Shown piece after piece: positions 28,278-36,954 of a stretch of DNA of 64,000 bases. Origin of the DNA: Pseudomonadota bacterium (GTDB lineage Bacteria; Pseudomonadota; Gammaproteobacteria; Halothiobacillales; Halothiobacillaceae); the NCBI GenBank assembly GCA_021795795.1, contig JAJYPA010000003.1, positions 1-64,000 of the forward strand, in the 5' to 3' direction. The stretch's first letter is position 1; every line of letters starts with the position of its first letter. The position numbers and the translations under genes were made by a program. The notes beneath the pieces are model-generated. The model was not told where the DNA came from, ran no database searches, and worked only from the letters and a program-made list of their open reading frames with translations.

Positions 28278-29245
28278 AAATCGGCATCCTGATGGATCCC
28301 ATAGCCCGGATCAAACCCTACAAGGACACCTCCTTTGCCCTGCTGCTGGCTGCACAAAGTCGCGGGTGGTCCGTGTTCTATCTGGAACCGGACTGGCTGT
28401 ATGCCGAGCAAGGATGTCCTCGCTCGCGAATGCACGCCATCACCGTATTCGATCGCAACACGGACTGGTTCGAACTCGGCCCGGCGCAAACGCAAGATCT
28501 GGCTGAACTCGACATCATCATTCAGCGCCAGGACCCCCCCGTAACCCTGAACTATCACTACGTCACCGCGCTGTTGGCGCTGGCGGAGCGTCAGGGTGTT
28601 CTGGTTGCCAATCGCCCCAATGCGTTGCGGGCAGCGAATGAAAAACTGCTGGCCCAGCACTATCCGGATCTGTGCCCGCCTACGCTGGTAACGCGCGACC
28701 CAGCCCAGCTTCGCGACTTTTTGAGTCAGCACGGGCACATCGTGCTCAAACCACTCGATGCCATGGGCGGCAGTTCCGTGTTCCAGATTCAGGCGGGGGA
28801 TCTCAATACCGCCGTTATCATCGAAACCATGATTCAACACGGGTTGATCATGGCGCAGAAATTCCTGCCCGCCGTGCGTGAAGGCGATCGGCGTATCTTG
28901 CTGATCAATGGCGAACCTGTCGATCACGCCCTTTTGCGTGTGCCGCAGGCAGATGAATTCCGGGCGAACCTTGCCGCAGGTGGGCGCGGGCAGGTCGTGC
29001 CCCTTCGGGAGCGAGACCGGGAAATTGCTGCCCGGGTCGGCCCGGACATGGCCGCGGCGGGGTTCTGGTTTGTCGGCCTGGATGTGATTGGCGACTACCT
29101 GACGGAAGTCAACGTCACCAGCCCGACCTGTGCACGGGAAATCGACGCGGTTTGCCACAATGATCCCGCCGGACAGCTACTCGATTTCCTGGCAGCCGAA
29201 CGCCTGAGGCGTCCACGCGAACAGAACTTGAGTTGCCGCCAATAG
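28274..29245 (+). CDS. gshB: GshB, glutathione synthetase
   Basis: A 323-residue ATP-grasp ligase of normal length. The N-terminus MKIGILMDPIARIKPYKDT is typical. The ATP-binding part has HIVLKPLDAMGGSSVF, and the metal/phosphate region has DVIGDYLTEVNVTSPT. It adds glycine to gamma-glutamylcysteine. The gene overlaps gshA, and a lipoprotein-type apbE follows 35 bp later. Confidence 0.96.
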   Translation: MKIGILMDPIARIKPYKDTSFALLLAAQSRGWSVFYLEPDWLYAEQGCPRSRMHAITVFDRNTDWFELGPAQTQDLAELDIIIQRQDPPVTLNYHYVTALLALAERQGVLVANRPNALRAANEKLLAQHYPDLCPPTLVTRDPAQLRDFLSQHGHIVLKPLDAMGGSSVFQIQAGDLNTAVIIETMIQHGLIMAQKFLPAVREGDRRILLINGEPVDHALLRVPQADEFRANLAAGGRGQVVPLRERDREIAARVGPDMAAAGFWFVGLDVIGDYLTEVNVTSPTCAREIDAVCHNDPAGQLLDFLAAERLRRPREQNLSCRQ

Positions 29246-29280
29246 TCGAACTTGGCCCAACCCCGCATCACGGAACCTTC

Positions 29281-30354
29281 ATGCTGACTCGACGCCAATT
29301 CCTGACCACGCTGGCCGCCAGCCCGCTTTTGATTTCAGGCTGCACCAAGTCGGAAACCCGAATCGTCGAAGAAGGATTCACCGTCTTCAATATGCCGATG
29401 ACGCTGCGATTCGCCAATGAATCGCCTGAAGCCATCACACAGACGGTGAACGCTGCTGCGGGCATCGTCGAGCCACTGTACCGACGAATCCACCCCTGGA
29501 AACCGAGTGACCTCACCCGACTGAACGCCCAACTGGCCGCCCAAGGCAAGGCGACGGCCACGCCGGAAATCATCGAGCTGATTGCCATTTCCCGAACGCT
29601 GTTCGAAGGTACCGATGGCGCGTTCGATCCCACCATCGGCGCGCTGATCGCAGCATGGGGGTTTCACAACAGCCACGTCACCGAATCGCATCCGCTGCCG
29701 ACCGAAGCGTTCCTCGATGCCTGGCTGGAACATCGTCCGACCACGAACGACGTGCATGTCGACGGATTGGAAGTCCGCGTCACCAACCGACGCGTGCAAT
29801 TCGACTTCAATGGCTGCGCGGAAGGCTACGCCGGGCACCTCGTGATCCAGGCAGCCGAAAAGGCGGGGATTACGAACTGCCTGTTCGATACGGGCGGCGA
29901 TCTGTTCATGATCGGGCAGGCGGGCGACAAGCCCTGGCACTTGGCCATCGAAAACCCCCTTAAGCGGGGCGTACTCGCCAGTATGGATCTTTCAGGGAAC
30001 ACGGCGCCCAACGGCCACCAGTCCCTCAACAGTTCCGGCAACTACGAACATCGTTTTATCTACAAAGGCGAAGCGTATTCGCATATCATCAACCCGAAAA
30101 CCGCGCGCCCCGTTCGTCGCATTGCGGGCAGCACGGTATGGGCAAACCATTACGCAATCAGTGATGGCGCGACCAAGGGTGTCATGATGCTGGAACCGGA
30201 ACAGGTACCCGACATGGTGCGCAAACTCAAACTCGACGGTGTGCTGTTCATGGAAGAAACCGGCCAACTCTGGATGAATCAACGTATGCAGGACAAGTTG
30301 CACCTCGTCGAACCTGTCGACGGTCTGACCTCTACCCACCTCGTCCCGGACTAG
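29281..30354 (+). CDS. apbE: ApbE, FAD:protein FMN transferase (lipoprotein)
   Basis: From the ATG at 29281 the protein has 357 residues. MLTRRQFLTTLAASPLLISG followed by Cys20 shows an Arg-Arg-containing signal with a lipobox (LISGC), so it is likely anchored on the periplasmic side. ApbE motifs include DGAFDPTIGAL, FDFNGCAEGYAG, CLFDTGGDLFMIG and HIINPKTARPV. The enzyme attaches FMN covalently to Thr residues of targets such as Rnf or Nqr subunits. No obvious target protein is encoded in the window. Confidence 0.92.
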   Translation: MLTRRQFLTTLAASPLLISGCTKSETRIVEEGFTVFNMPMTLRFANESPEAITQTVNAAAGIVEPLYRRIHPWKPSDLTRLNAQLAAQGKATATPEIIELIAISRTLFEGTDGAFDPTIGALIAAWGFHNSHVTESHPLPTEAFLDAWLEHRPTTNDVHVDGLEVRVTNRRVQFDFNGCAEGYAGHLVIQAAEKAGITNCLFDTGGDLFMIGQAGDKPWHLAIENPLKRGVLASMDLSGNTAPNGHQSLNSSGNYEHRFIYKGEAYSHIINPKTARPVRRIAGSTVWANHYAISDGATKGVMMLEPEQVPDMVRKLKLDGVLFMEETGQLWMNQRMQDKLHLVEPVDGLTSTHLVPD

Positions 30355-30445
30355 CCTGGATCAGCAGGGAAAGAGCCAAAGCGAACGACTCTAGCAATAA
30401 GACTCAGGCAATGCGCCTCCGGCATACGCGCAACCGCAAGGAAGA

Positions 30446-31201
30446 ATGATGGATCATTGGGCACTCGATCAAAACTTCATCGATAGCGACAAACGCTTCG
30501 GCGCCGCACTGCTCATCGCATTGGTTGTTCACGCCGTGTTTCTCACCATTTTTTTCACCGGCGACAAGCCCAGTCCGCCACCACCCCGCCCGATCGAACT
30601 GTCGCTGGATGCCCCGCTGGCTGCTAAGACCAACGATGCCAGCCCCACGCCATCCGAAAAGATCAAAGACAAAGTAACAATTCAGGCTCAAGCCAGCACA
30701 GCCGGAGAACAGACCAACACCCTGCAAAAAACAAAACCCGGCAAAGGCATTTCCACTGAAGGCAATAACGGCAACACCGACACACCGATCACGAATGCCG
30801 CGCCGGATGCCTTCAACCGCCTGAACGAGGCCGTGAGTCGCTCCCTGAAAACCGGTTTTTTGACCAGCAGAACAATCAAAGGCCCAGCCGGTGATTACCT
30901 GTCGCACTGGAAGCGACAGGTCGAAGCCTATGGCAACGCGCACTACCCCGAAGACCTGATTTCCCAAAAAATATCCGGGCAGTTGATTCTTGCCGTGAAG
31001 ATCGACAAAGAGGGTCACGTTCTGGATATCGCCATCCAGCACTCATCGGGCAATTCGAAAATCGATACAGCGGCCCGGCGATTGGTTCAGCAGGCCTCTC
31101 CTTACCCGCCTTTTCAGCCCGCACTGGCCGCCCGCTTCGATCAAATCGTCATTACGCGCACCTGGCAATTTTCCAGCGGACATGAGTTGTCCACGCGCTG
31201 A
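30446..31201 (+). CDS. tonB: TonB-family energy transducer protein
   Basis: A 251-residue protein with a cytoplasmic N-terminus, one membrane helix at about 19-38 (AALLIALVVHAVFLTIFF), and a Pro-rich start of the periplasmic linker (KPSPPPPRPIELSL). A TonB C-terminal domain follows at about 150-245 (ISGQLILAVKIDKEGHVLDI, SSGNSKIDTAARRLV). AAGGAAG lies just before the ATG. No exbB or exbD is adjacent. It could energise BtuB or other receptors, but the partner is not shown. Genes of this type commonly sit downstream of gshB in gammaproteobacteria. Confidence 0.85.
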   Translation: MMDHWALDQNFIDSDKRFGAALLIALVVHAVFLTIFFTGDKPSPPPPRPIELSLDAPLAAKTNDASPTPSEKIKDKVTIQAQASTAGEQTNTLQKTKPGKGISTEGNNGNTDTPITNAAPDAFNRLNEAVSRSLKTGFLTSRTIKGPAGDYLSHWKRQVEAYGNAHYPEDLISQKISGQLILAVKIDKEGHVLDIAIQHSSGNSKIDTAARRLVQQASPYPPFQPALAARFDQIVITRTWQFSSGHELSTR

Positions 31202-31372
31202 GCCCCGCCATCAAAGCCGCTTGGCGACGGACATCATTCTAGGATTGCGCAGGTTGGACGGTATACCTATACTCACGAGTTGTTTGCGCGTCGGCAGTAT
31301 TTTCCATTGGCTGCGCGTTTGGTTTTTTAGACAACGGCACGCTTAACGCGCGTCGGAATGAGGTTTTGTTAC

Positions 31373-31789
31373 ATGGCAGTCACGCTCCCACCCGGTTACA
31401 AGCCTTCGGAATCCGAAGAATACATGAACCCCATGCAGCTCGAATATTTCAAGCAGAAGCTGTTGACTTGGCGCGACGAATTACTTGAAGAATCCGAAAC
31501 AACAGTCAATCACCTACGTGAAGAAAACTGGCAAGAACCGGATATCAACGACCGGGCATCGCTCGAGTCGGATGCCGCACTGGAGCTGCGTACCCGCGAT
31601 CGCTATCGCAAATTGATCAATAAAATCGACAAAGCCTTAAGGCAAATTGCCGATGGCAACTACGGCTTTTGCGAAGAAACCGGCGATGAGATCGGCATAC
31701 GCCGCCTTGAGGCTCGCCCGATTGCCACATTGACCATTGAGGCACAGGAGCGGCACGAGCGACTGGAGCGCGTACAACGCGATGAATAA
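31373..31789 (+). CDS. dksA: DksA, RNA-polymerase-binding stringent-response factor with degenerate zinc finger
   Basis: A 138-residue DksA. The coiled-coil tip keeps the DxxDxA pattern (D57, D60, A62), and the helix [19 protein letters not shown] is typical. The zinc-finger region reads [20 protein letters not shown] then [15 protein letters not shown], so only the first of the four usual Cys ligands remains (C100). This one-Cys form occurs in alphaproteobacterial-type DksA proteins. It likely works with ppGpp without structural zinc. The gene overlaps the cyclophilin gene by eight bases. Confidence 0.92.
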   Translation: MAVTLPPGYKPSESEEYMNPMQLEYFKQKLLTWRDELLEESETTVNHLREENWQEPDINDRASLESDAALELRTRDRYRKLINKIDKALRQIADGNYGFCEETGDEIGIRRLEARPIATLTIEAQERHERLERVQRDE

Positions 31790-32387
31790 AACCCGACGCC
31801 TTCTCACCGCCTTAGCCCTAGCCAATTTATTCGGCACATCTGCTTTTGCGGCTGAATCAACACTCACTTCAACGAAGGAAAAACCCGTTTCCGTGCAAAT
31901 CGTCACGAACATGGGTAGCTTTGCCGTTTTACTGGAACCTGCCAAAGCACCCAAGACGGTCGCGAACTTCCTCGATTACGTTAAATCCGGGTTTTACAAC
32001 GGCACGATCTTCCATCGCGTCATACCCGGTTTCATGATTCAGGGGGGTGGTTTCAAACCTGATTTCCGCCAGAAACCCACCCAAGCGCCGATCGTCAACG
32101 AAGCCGACAACGGCCTGAGCAACCGGCGCGGCACCATCGCCATGGCGCGCACCAGCGATCCTGATTCGGCCACGGCCCAGTTTTTTATCAATGTGGCCGA
32201 CAACGAATTTCTGGATTACAGCGCCCCCACCCGGCAGGGTGCAGGCTATGCCGTGTTCGGTCATGTAACCTCCGGCATGGATGTTGTCGATCAAATTGTC
32301 AGCACGCCGACCGGTGCAGCAGGCCCCTTCCCTCAGGATGTGCCGAAAAAAACCGTCCTGATCGAATCCATCAAGGCTCTGCCCTGA
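31782..32387 (+). CDS. ppiA: Exported cyclophilin-type peptidyl-prolyl isomerase
   Basis: About 201 residues from the ATG at 31782. A signal peptide (about 1-24, ending SAFAAES) indicates the periplasm. Cyclophilin motifs are clear: [36 protein letters not shown], and [17 protein letters not shown]. It isomerises Xaa-Pro bonds in exported proteins. The start lies inside the last codons of dksA, which implies translational coupling of these two unrelated functions. Confidence 0.9.
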   Translation: MNKTRRLLTALALANLFGTSAFAAESTLTSTKEKPVSVQIVTNMGSFAVLLEPAKAPKTVANFLDYVKSGFYNGTIFHRVIPGFMIQGGGFKPDFRQKPTQAPIVNEADNGLSNRRGTIAMARTSDPDSATAQFFINVADNEFLDYSAPTRQGAGYAVFGHVTSGMDVVDQIVSTPTGAAGPFPQDVPKKTVLIESIKALP

Positions 32388-32391
32388 GCTC

Positions 32392-33516
32392 GTGACTATC
32401 ACGGACAGGTTCGGGCTTGCGCAACAGCCTCGGTTAATTCAATCCTCATCGGCACTGCAAGACGTTTGTGGCCAGTTTTTCGAATCAACCTGGGCCACAA
32501 TCGACACGGAGTTCATGCGGGAATCCACCTATTTCCCGCAACTATGCCTGGTACAGATCGCCGTCCCCGACGCCATCTGGCTGATCGATCCGCTGTCCGT
32601 ACCGTTGGCACCTTTGTGGCATGAACTGAACCGAACATCTTCCCCACTGGTCTTCCATGCCGCAGAGCAGGATCTGGAACTGATCTATCTTCACTCCGGC
32701 GCCCTGCCGCAAACCCTGCGGGACAGCCAGATCGCTGCGGCCTTTTTAGGGCTTGGCGAACAAATCGGCTACGCCAACCTTGTTCATCGCCTGCTGAATG
32801 TTGAACTCGACAAATCACAAAGCCGAACGAATTGGGCTCAGCGTCCACTCACGACAGAACAGCAACACTACGCGGCCGACGACGTCCGCTTTTTACGCAG
32901 CTTATACCCCCTGCTTCGCGAGCAGTTGGCCACCAGAAACCGGCTGGAGTGGTTCGACGAGGAGTGTGCTGCACTGAGCGACCCCCAACGTTTCCAACCC
33001 CAGATGACCGGTCTCTGGCGCAAGGTACGCGGTCAACAGACCTTGCGCGCTGCGCAGCGCGCCGTACTTGATGCAATCACGACCTGGCGGGAAGCATGGG
33101 CACGCGAACTCAACCTGCCCCGGCGCTGGGTCTTAAGTGACGAGCAGGCGCTGGAACTGGCCGGCTCACGTCAGTTCCGGCCCAACCTGTTGAACCCCAA
33201 AATTGCACGACATCACCTGAGCGACCAACAAGTCGATGAATTACGCGCCACCATCGAGCGAGCCAAACAGTTGCCGCCAGAAGCTTTCCCCCAGTGGCAG
33301 GCATTCCAACGAACCGATCCCGAAACGAATGCCATTCTTGGCCGTATGCAGGTTTTGGTGCAGGAACTCAGCAAGCAAATGGAAATAAGCCCCTCCTTGC
33401 TCGCGACTACAGACGATATGCTCCGCTTGATACGCGCACCCGATGCCCCGAACAAACTCACAACCGGTTGGCGCAGCGACGTGATCGGTTTGCCGCTAAA
33501 ATCACTTCTCGATTAA
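32392..33516 (+). CDS. rnd: Rnd, ribonuclease D
   Basis: A 374-residue DEDD 3'-5' exoribonuclease. Exo I is WATIDTEFMRE, Exo II is LVFHAAEQDLELI, and Exo III is YAADDVRFLRSLY with its Tyr. Two HRDC-like domains follow (RAAQRAVLDAITTWREAWA; SDEQALELA). It trims tRNA 3' ends. The start is a GTG five bases after the cyclophilin stop, and no good Shine-Dalgarno is visible, so coupling is likely. Confidence 0.93.
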   Translation: MTITDRFGLAQQPRLIQSSSALQDVCGQFFESTWATIDTEFMRESTYFPQLCLVQIAVPDAIWLIDPLSVPLAPLWHELNRTSSPLVFHAAEQDLELIYLHSGALPQTLRDSQIAAAFLGLGEQIGYANLVHRLLNVELDKSQSRTNWAQRPLTTEQQHYAADDVRFLRSLYPLLREQLATRNRLEWFDEECAALSDPQRFQPQMTGLWRKVRGQQTLRAAQRAVLDAITTWREAWARELNLPRRWVLSDEQALELAGSRQFRPNLLNPKIARHHLSDQQVDELRATIERAKQLPPEAFPQWQAFQRTDPETNAILGRMQVLVQELSKQMEISPSLLATTDDMLRLIRAPDAPNKLTTGWRSDVIGLPLKSLLD

Positions 33517-33591
33517 TACAGAAAAAGTAAGCACACCATTTGTGCAACAGACTGGCTGTTTTTAACCACGCACATAGACTGAGGTTATGCC

Positions 33592-33813
33592 ATGAATCCC
33601 GCCGAAATCGTTTCCATAATTCAAAATGAAATCCCCGATGCCGAGGTTCACCCCGAAGGCGAAGGCTGCAATTTCAAGATCACGGTGGTGAGTTCCGAAT
33701 TTGCAGGTAAAACCATGCTGCAACAGCACCAGCGCGTGAACAAGATACTGGCGCCCTCTTTGGCCTCGGGCGCGCTGCACGCCGTGACGCTGGTCACCCG
33801 GACACCTGCCTGA
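33592..33813 (+). CDS. ibaG: IbaG/BolA-family protein
   Basis: A 73-residue BolA-type protein with the short-family layout: an N-terminal helix (MNPAEIVSIIQNEIP), a beta strand with an invariant-region Cys (GCNFKITVVS), the KTMLQQHQRVNKIL helix, and a final LHAVTLVTRT strand. BolA-like proteins bind monothiol glutaredoxins and iron-sulfur clusters; IbaG (YrbA) is linked to acid stress in E. coli. A MITE-like repeat begins eight bases after its stop codon. Confidence 0.88.
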   Translation: MNPAEIVSIIQNEIPDAEVHPEGEGCNFKITVVSSEFAGKTMLQQHQRVNKILAPSLASGALHAVTLVTRTPA

Positions 33814-33821
33814 ACAATTCT

Positions 33822-33964
33822 GGGTACCTCGAAAAACCGTCACGAGCGGCCCGAGTGCAAGGCGGCCGGAGCGCAGCGACCGAGACATATCAAATAGATA
33901 GGCGAGGGAGCGAGCACCGCCCAACGCAGCAATCGGGTCGCGCAGTAGGTTTTTCGAGGTGCCC
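33822..33964. repeat. 143-bp MITE-like repeat with 17-bp terminal inverted repeats
   Basis: The ends GGGTACCTCGAAAAACC (33822-33838) and GGTTTTTCGAGGTGCCC (33948-33964) are inverted repeats with 16 of 17 positions matching. TTCT is found directly outside both ends (33818-33821 and 33965-33968), consistent with a four-base target duplication. The inside has no supported gene. It lies between ibaG and the DUF1244 gene. I judge it a non-autonomous mobile element or a dispersed intergenic repeat; no copy elsewhere in this window matches it. Confidence 0.75.
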
Positions 33965-34000
33965 TTCTGTCGAACTTCAATCAACGCTGGAAAAACACCG

Positions 34001-34324
34001 ATGAACGAACACAACACCCCAACCGCTGATGCAAAAGACAAAACCGAGTGGGAAGCCGCCGCCTTCCGCCGTCTGGTCGCGCATCTGCAAGAACGAACCG
34101 ACGTACAGAATATCGACATGATGAACCTGACCGGGTTTTGCCGTAACTGCCTGTCACGCTGGTATCGCGAAGCCGCCGAGGAAAGGGGTACCAAGCTGAG
34201 CGACCACGATGCGCGCGTGGCGATTTACGGTATGCCCTACGACGAGTGGAAAAAGCGCTACCAAAGTGAAGCCAGCCCGGCGCAACAAGAACAATTCAAA
34301 ACCGCGATCAAACAGCATGAGTGA
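34001..34324 (+). CDS. DUF1244-family protein
   Basis: A 107-residue soluble protein matching DUF1244: the core MMNLTGFCRNCLSRWYREAA followed by YGMPYDEWKKRYQSEAS. The CxxC pair within a helical segment might bind metal, but the family has no established function. It ends inside the start of the short CDF transporter gene (eight-base overlap), so the two are co-translated. It begins 36 bp after the right end of the MITE-like repeat. Confidence 0.8.
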   Translation: MNEHNTPTADAKDKTEWEAAAFRRLVAHLQERTDVQNIDMMNLTGFCRNCLSRWYREAAEERGTKLSDHDARVAIYGMPYDEWKKRYQSEASPAQQEQFKTAIKQHE

Positions 34325-34922
34325 GCTCGATAGGCACAGCCCATTGCGACGAGCCGTTCTGTGGGTGGCTTTGCTGAACTTCAGTTACTTCTGGGTGGAA
34401 TTCGGTGTCGCCCAGTCGATCGGCTCGGTTTCCCTGTTCGCGGATTCCATCGATTTTCTGGAAGACACTGCAATCAACCTGTTAATTCTCATCGGCATCG
34501 GGCTCAGCCTCGCTTACCGTGCCCGACTGGGCATGTTCCTCGCAGGCCTCCTGCTCGTTCCGGGAATTGCTACTCTATGGATGGCCTGGAACAAGGTCGT
34601 CAGTCAGGCGCCACCCGATGCCTTTGATTTGAGCCTGACAGGGTTGGGAGCATTGTTCGTCAATCTGACCTGTGCCTTCCTGCTCGTCCGGTTCAGGCAT
34701 CACCAGGGCAGTCTGACGCGCGCGGCCTTTCTTTCCGCCCGAAACGATGCATTGGCCAACGTCGCCATCATCGCGGCGGGCTTGCTCACCCTCGTGTGGC
34801 ATTCGGCTTTACCCGATCTGGTCGTAGGCTTGGGAATTTTCCTGATGAATCTGGACGCAGCCCGCGAGGTCTATCAGGCAGCCCGACGGGAACATGCTGA
34901 AACACGGCAACTACAACCGTAA
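34317..34922 (+). CDS. Short cation-diffusion-facilitator-like membrane protein
   Basis: A 201-residue protein from the ATG at 34317 with about six membrane helices. SVSLFADSIDFLEDTAINL matches CDF helix 2, with a DxxxxxxD-type metal site. Helix 5 reads FLSARNDALANVAII, where the usual HxxxD pair keeps Asp but has Ser in place of His. The cytoplasmic C-terminal metal-sensing domain of full CDFs (about 90 residues) is missing. It may move a divalent or other cation; the substrate is unknown. Confidence 0.75.
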   Translation: MSELDRHSPLRRAVLWVALLNFSYFWVEFGVAQSIGSVSLFADSIDFLEDTAINLLILIGIGLSLAYRARLGMFLAGLLLVPGIATLWMAWNKVVSQAPPDAFDLSLTGLGALFVNLTCAFLLVRFRHHQGSLTRAAFLSARNDALANVAIIAAGLLTLVWHSALPDLVVGLGIFLMNLDAAREVYQAARREHAETRQLQP

Positions 34923-34932
34923 ATAGCCCGGC

Positions 34933-35853
34933 CTATAATTCCGGCCAATGCCCACCCAGGATAGCCTGCGCCACCTTGTCGCTGAAGTAAGCGACCTTGG
35001 CGTTCTCATAGGGCTGGGTATCGTTTGCCGTCATCATCCGGTAATAGCCTGCGTAGATGGCAATCAGTTGGGCGGGCGTGTACCCCTCGACCTTCATTGG
35101 GTCGGGGTTATCACTGGCTAACTGCGCCAACTGCTTTTGCGTTAATTCCGCGATGTGCACGATGGCTTCGACAAGCAGATCCTTGCTGTGCGGTGGGGCT
35201 GTTTTTGCCAGGATGGCGGCCGCATCCGACACCGCATTCGGGTGCGATTGAACCAGTGCGGCAACGTCATCGAGCATTTTTGCCGCCCCATGCAAGGCAC
35301 GGCTGGCCGGTACCGGAAAGCCATTCCCGCCGGTGGATTCCACCTGCAGTTTGGCAATGGCGATAACGACACGCAGTCGGGGCAAATCCAGCTCACGCGC
35401 CCGACGATCGGCTATATCCAGCGAATTGGGCGTGATGGCCATGCCACTACCCAACCAGCGTTGCAGCGTGGTTGAGAGATTTTCCCGCTCGACGTACTGA
35501 AATTGCCCGATCGTCCAAGGTAAAATCTTGTCGGTGGGCACGTCGTTGACGACCTCCTTCGCGCGAGCCGTCGGTGCCGTCATGATTTGCTCGGAAGCAC
35601 CCGACGGGCTGCAGGTACCATACATGGTCTTGTCTTCGCCGTTAACGACATCAGACAGGTTGATATTCACGGTGCCATCGGCATTGATGCGCTGGATAAT
35701 GCCATCAGCGTAGCCGTCATCCAGCAGGTTCTCGGAATAAAGTGGAATGAATACCCGGTCGCCCACCTTGAAGCTGGCCGCAAAAGTAGTGCCGGCGGCC
35801 ATCAGCGATAAACAGATGCCGGCAACAAAAGGAATGAATCGTGAATTTCTCAT
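34933..35853 (-). CDS. Exported protein of unknown function with SH3/Tudor-like N-terminus
   Basis: A 306-residue protein I do not recognise. Residues 1-25 form a signal peptide (ending TTFAAS). Residues about 28-80 look like a small beta barrel of SH3/Tudor type (FKVGDRVFIPLYSEN, GIIQRINADGTVNINL). The rest is mostly helical, with two unremarkable helical bundles (IADRRARELDLPRLRVVIAI and IVHIAELTQKQLAQLA). Only one Cys remains after the signal peptide. It is divergent from the spermidine-synthase-like gene, and the shared upstream region is filled by a nested palindromic element. Confidence 0.7.
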   Translation of the reverse strand: MRNSRFIPFVAGICLSLMAAGTTFAASFKVGDRVFIPLYSENLLDDGYADGIIQRINADGTVNINLSDVVNGEDKTMYGTCSPSGASEQIMTAPTARAKEVVNDVPTDKILPWTIGQFQYVERENLSTTLQRWLGSGMAITPNSLDIADRRARELDLPRLRVVIAIAKLQVESTGGNGFPVPASRALHGAAKMLDDVAALVQSHPNAVSDAAAILAKTAPPHSKDLLVEAIVHIAELTQKQLAQLASDNPDPMKVEGYTPAQLIAIYAGYYRMMTANDTQPYENAKVAYFSDKVAQAILGGHWPEL

Positions 35854-35886
35854 ATGACGCTCTTAATCTCACCGTGAATTGGTTCC

Positions 35887-36153
35887 AGTGTACTGTTTCG
35901 CTCTTGGAGGTGCTTTCAGAGCCCTCCGAATGCGCCAGGACAAGGCGCCGTACGCAGGCAATGGCCATGCCCTTGGCAAGCACGGCAACGCCGTCATGGC
36001 GCATTCGGAGGACTCCCTTCGGGCGAGCCGCTGGCCGATCATCTGCGGTGTTGCGCCCGCTTGCAAGGGGGTGGCCCTTGCGGCGCGAGCGCGCCTTGCA
36101 TCTAATCGGCCAGCGACTCGCTGAATGTACCTCCAAGAACGAAACAGTACACT
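35887..36153. repeat. 267-bp element with 25-bp terminal inverted repeats and two internal palindromes
   Basis: The ends at 35887-35911 (from AGTGTACTGTTTCG to CTTGGAGGT) and 36129-36153 are inverted with 24 of 25 bases matching. Inside are two further inverted repeats. CCTCCGAATGCGCCA (35923-35937) pairs perfectly with 35997-36011. GAGCCGCTGGCCGAT (36025-36039) pairs with 36105-36119 at 14 of 15. The block occupies almost all of the 306-bp divergent promoter region and ends six bases before the speE-like ATG. No ORF inside is credible. It is best described as a MITE-like or composite palindromic repeat. Confidence 0.8.
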
Positions 36154-36159
36154 AAGCAG

Positions 36160-36921
36160 ATGACACTGAAAAAACTATCCGTGCGCGATGCCTGGGGGCT
36201 GATCGAAGTCATCGAAAGCGCCGGGGAAATCACTCTGCACTTCGGCAACCACACCGCACAATCCGGCTGGTATCCCGCTCAGCCGACCGAACTGGCCTTC
36301 GGTTACTACCGCGCCTTGCTCGTGGGGCTGGTTCTGCACCCCGATCCACGCCGCCTTAATTTGTATGGTCTGGGTGGCGGCGTGCTGGCGCGATATTTAT
36401 TGGAATATACCGATATTTCCGTTCACGCGCACGATCTTCGCCCCACACTCGCGCCCATCGCCCAGCAATACTTCGGGCTGGATCTCGATCATCCCCGCTT
36501 GCAGCTCCAATTTGGCGACATTTGCGCGAGCGATGAACTGGAAGCCATTCCGGTAGCGGATATCATCTGGGTCGATATTTTCGATGAACAGGGCATGGTG
36601 CCAATCCCGACGCGCAGCCTGGCGCAATTGGCTTCGCAACTGGGCGAAAACGGCATTCTGTGCATCAATATCTGGCGCAATGAACTGGGCGACGTAACAG
36701 ATCTGACCCGCGCACTGGAACGTTTTTTCGCGCCCGATCCGCTCACGTTGCACGTACCCGATCGATACAACACCGTGCTTTGCTATCGCGTGGAACCCTG
36801 GGCACAGGATGATTTGCTGCAAAGCCACGGACGCATCAAGCGCTTTTCACCCCCGGTACAGGAAACACTCAGGGAAGGGCTGGGATGGCTGCAACCCCTG
36901 CCCCAACGACGTTCTCGTTAA
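36160..36921 (+). CDS. Spermidine-synthase-like protein
   Basis: A 253-residue Rossmann-type protein of the spermine/spermidine synthase superfamily. The nucleotide-binding region reads LNLYGLGGGVLARYLLEYT, followed by HAHDLRPTLAPIAQQYFG and a DIIWVDIFDEQGM stretch corresponding to the catalytic acidic region. The N-terminal tetramerisation part is short. Proteins of this kind are often annotated as polyamine synthases without proof, and substrate is uncertain. No speD neighbour is present. The ATG lies six bases from the end of the palindromic element and has no clear ribosome site of its own. Confidence 0.7.
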   Translation: MTLKKLSVRDAWGLIEVIESAGEITLHFGNHTAQSGWYPAQPTELAFGYYRALLVGLVLHPDPRRLNLYGLGGGVLARYLLEYTDISVHAHDLRPTLAPIAQQYFGLDLDHPRLQLQFGDICASDELEAIPVADIIWVDIFDEQGMVPIPTRSLAQLASQLGENGILCINIWRNELGDVTDLTRALERFFAPDPLTLHVPDRYNTVLCYRVEPWAQDDLLQSHGRIKRFSPPVQETLREGLGWLQPLPQRRSR

Positions 36922-36954
36922 AAAATCTTCAGCAATCCAATTCAAAGACTTAGA

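Noticed and set aside
28217..29158. 313-codon minus-strand ORF opposite gshB
   Set aside because: gshB on the plus strand is a full conserved enzyme; the antisense frame has no recognisable features.
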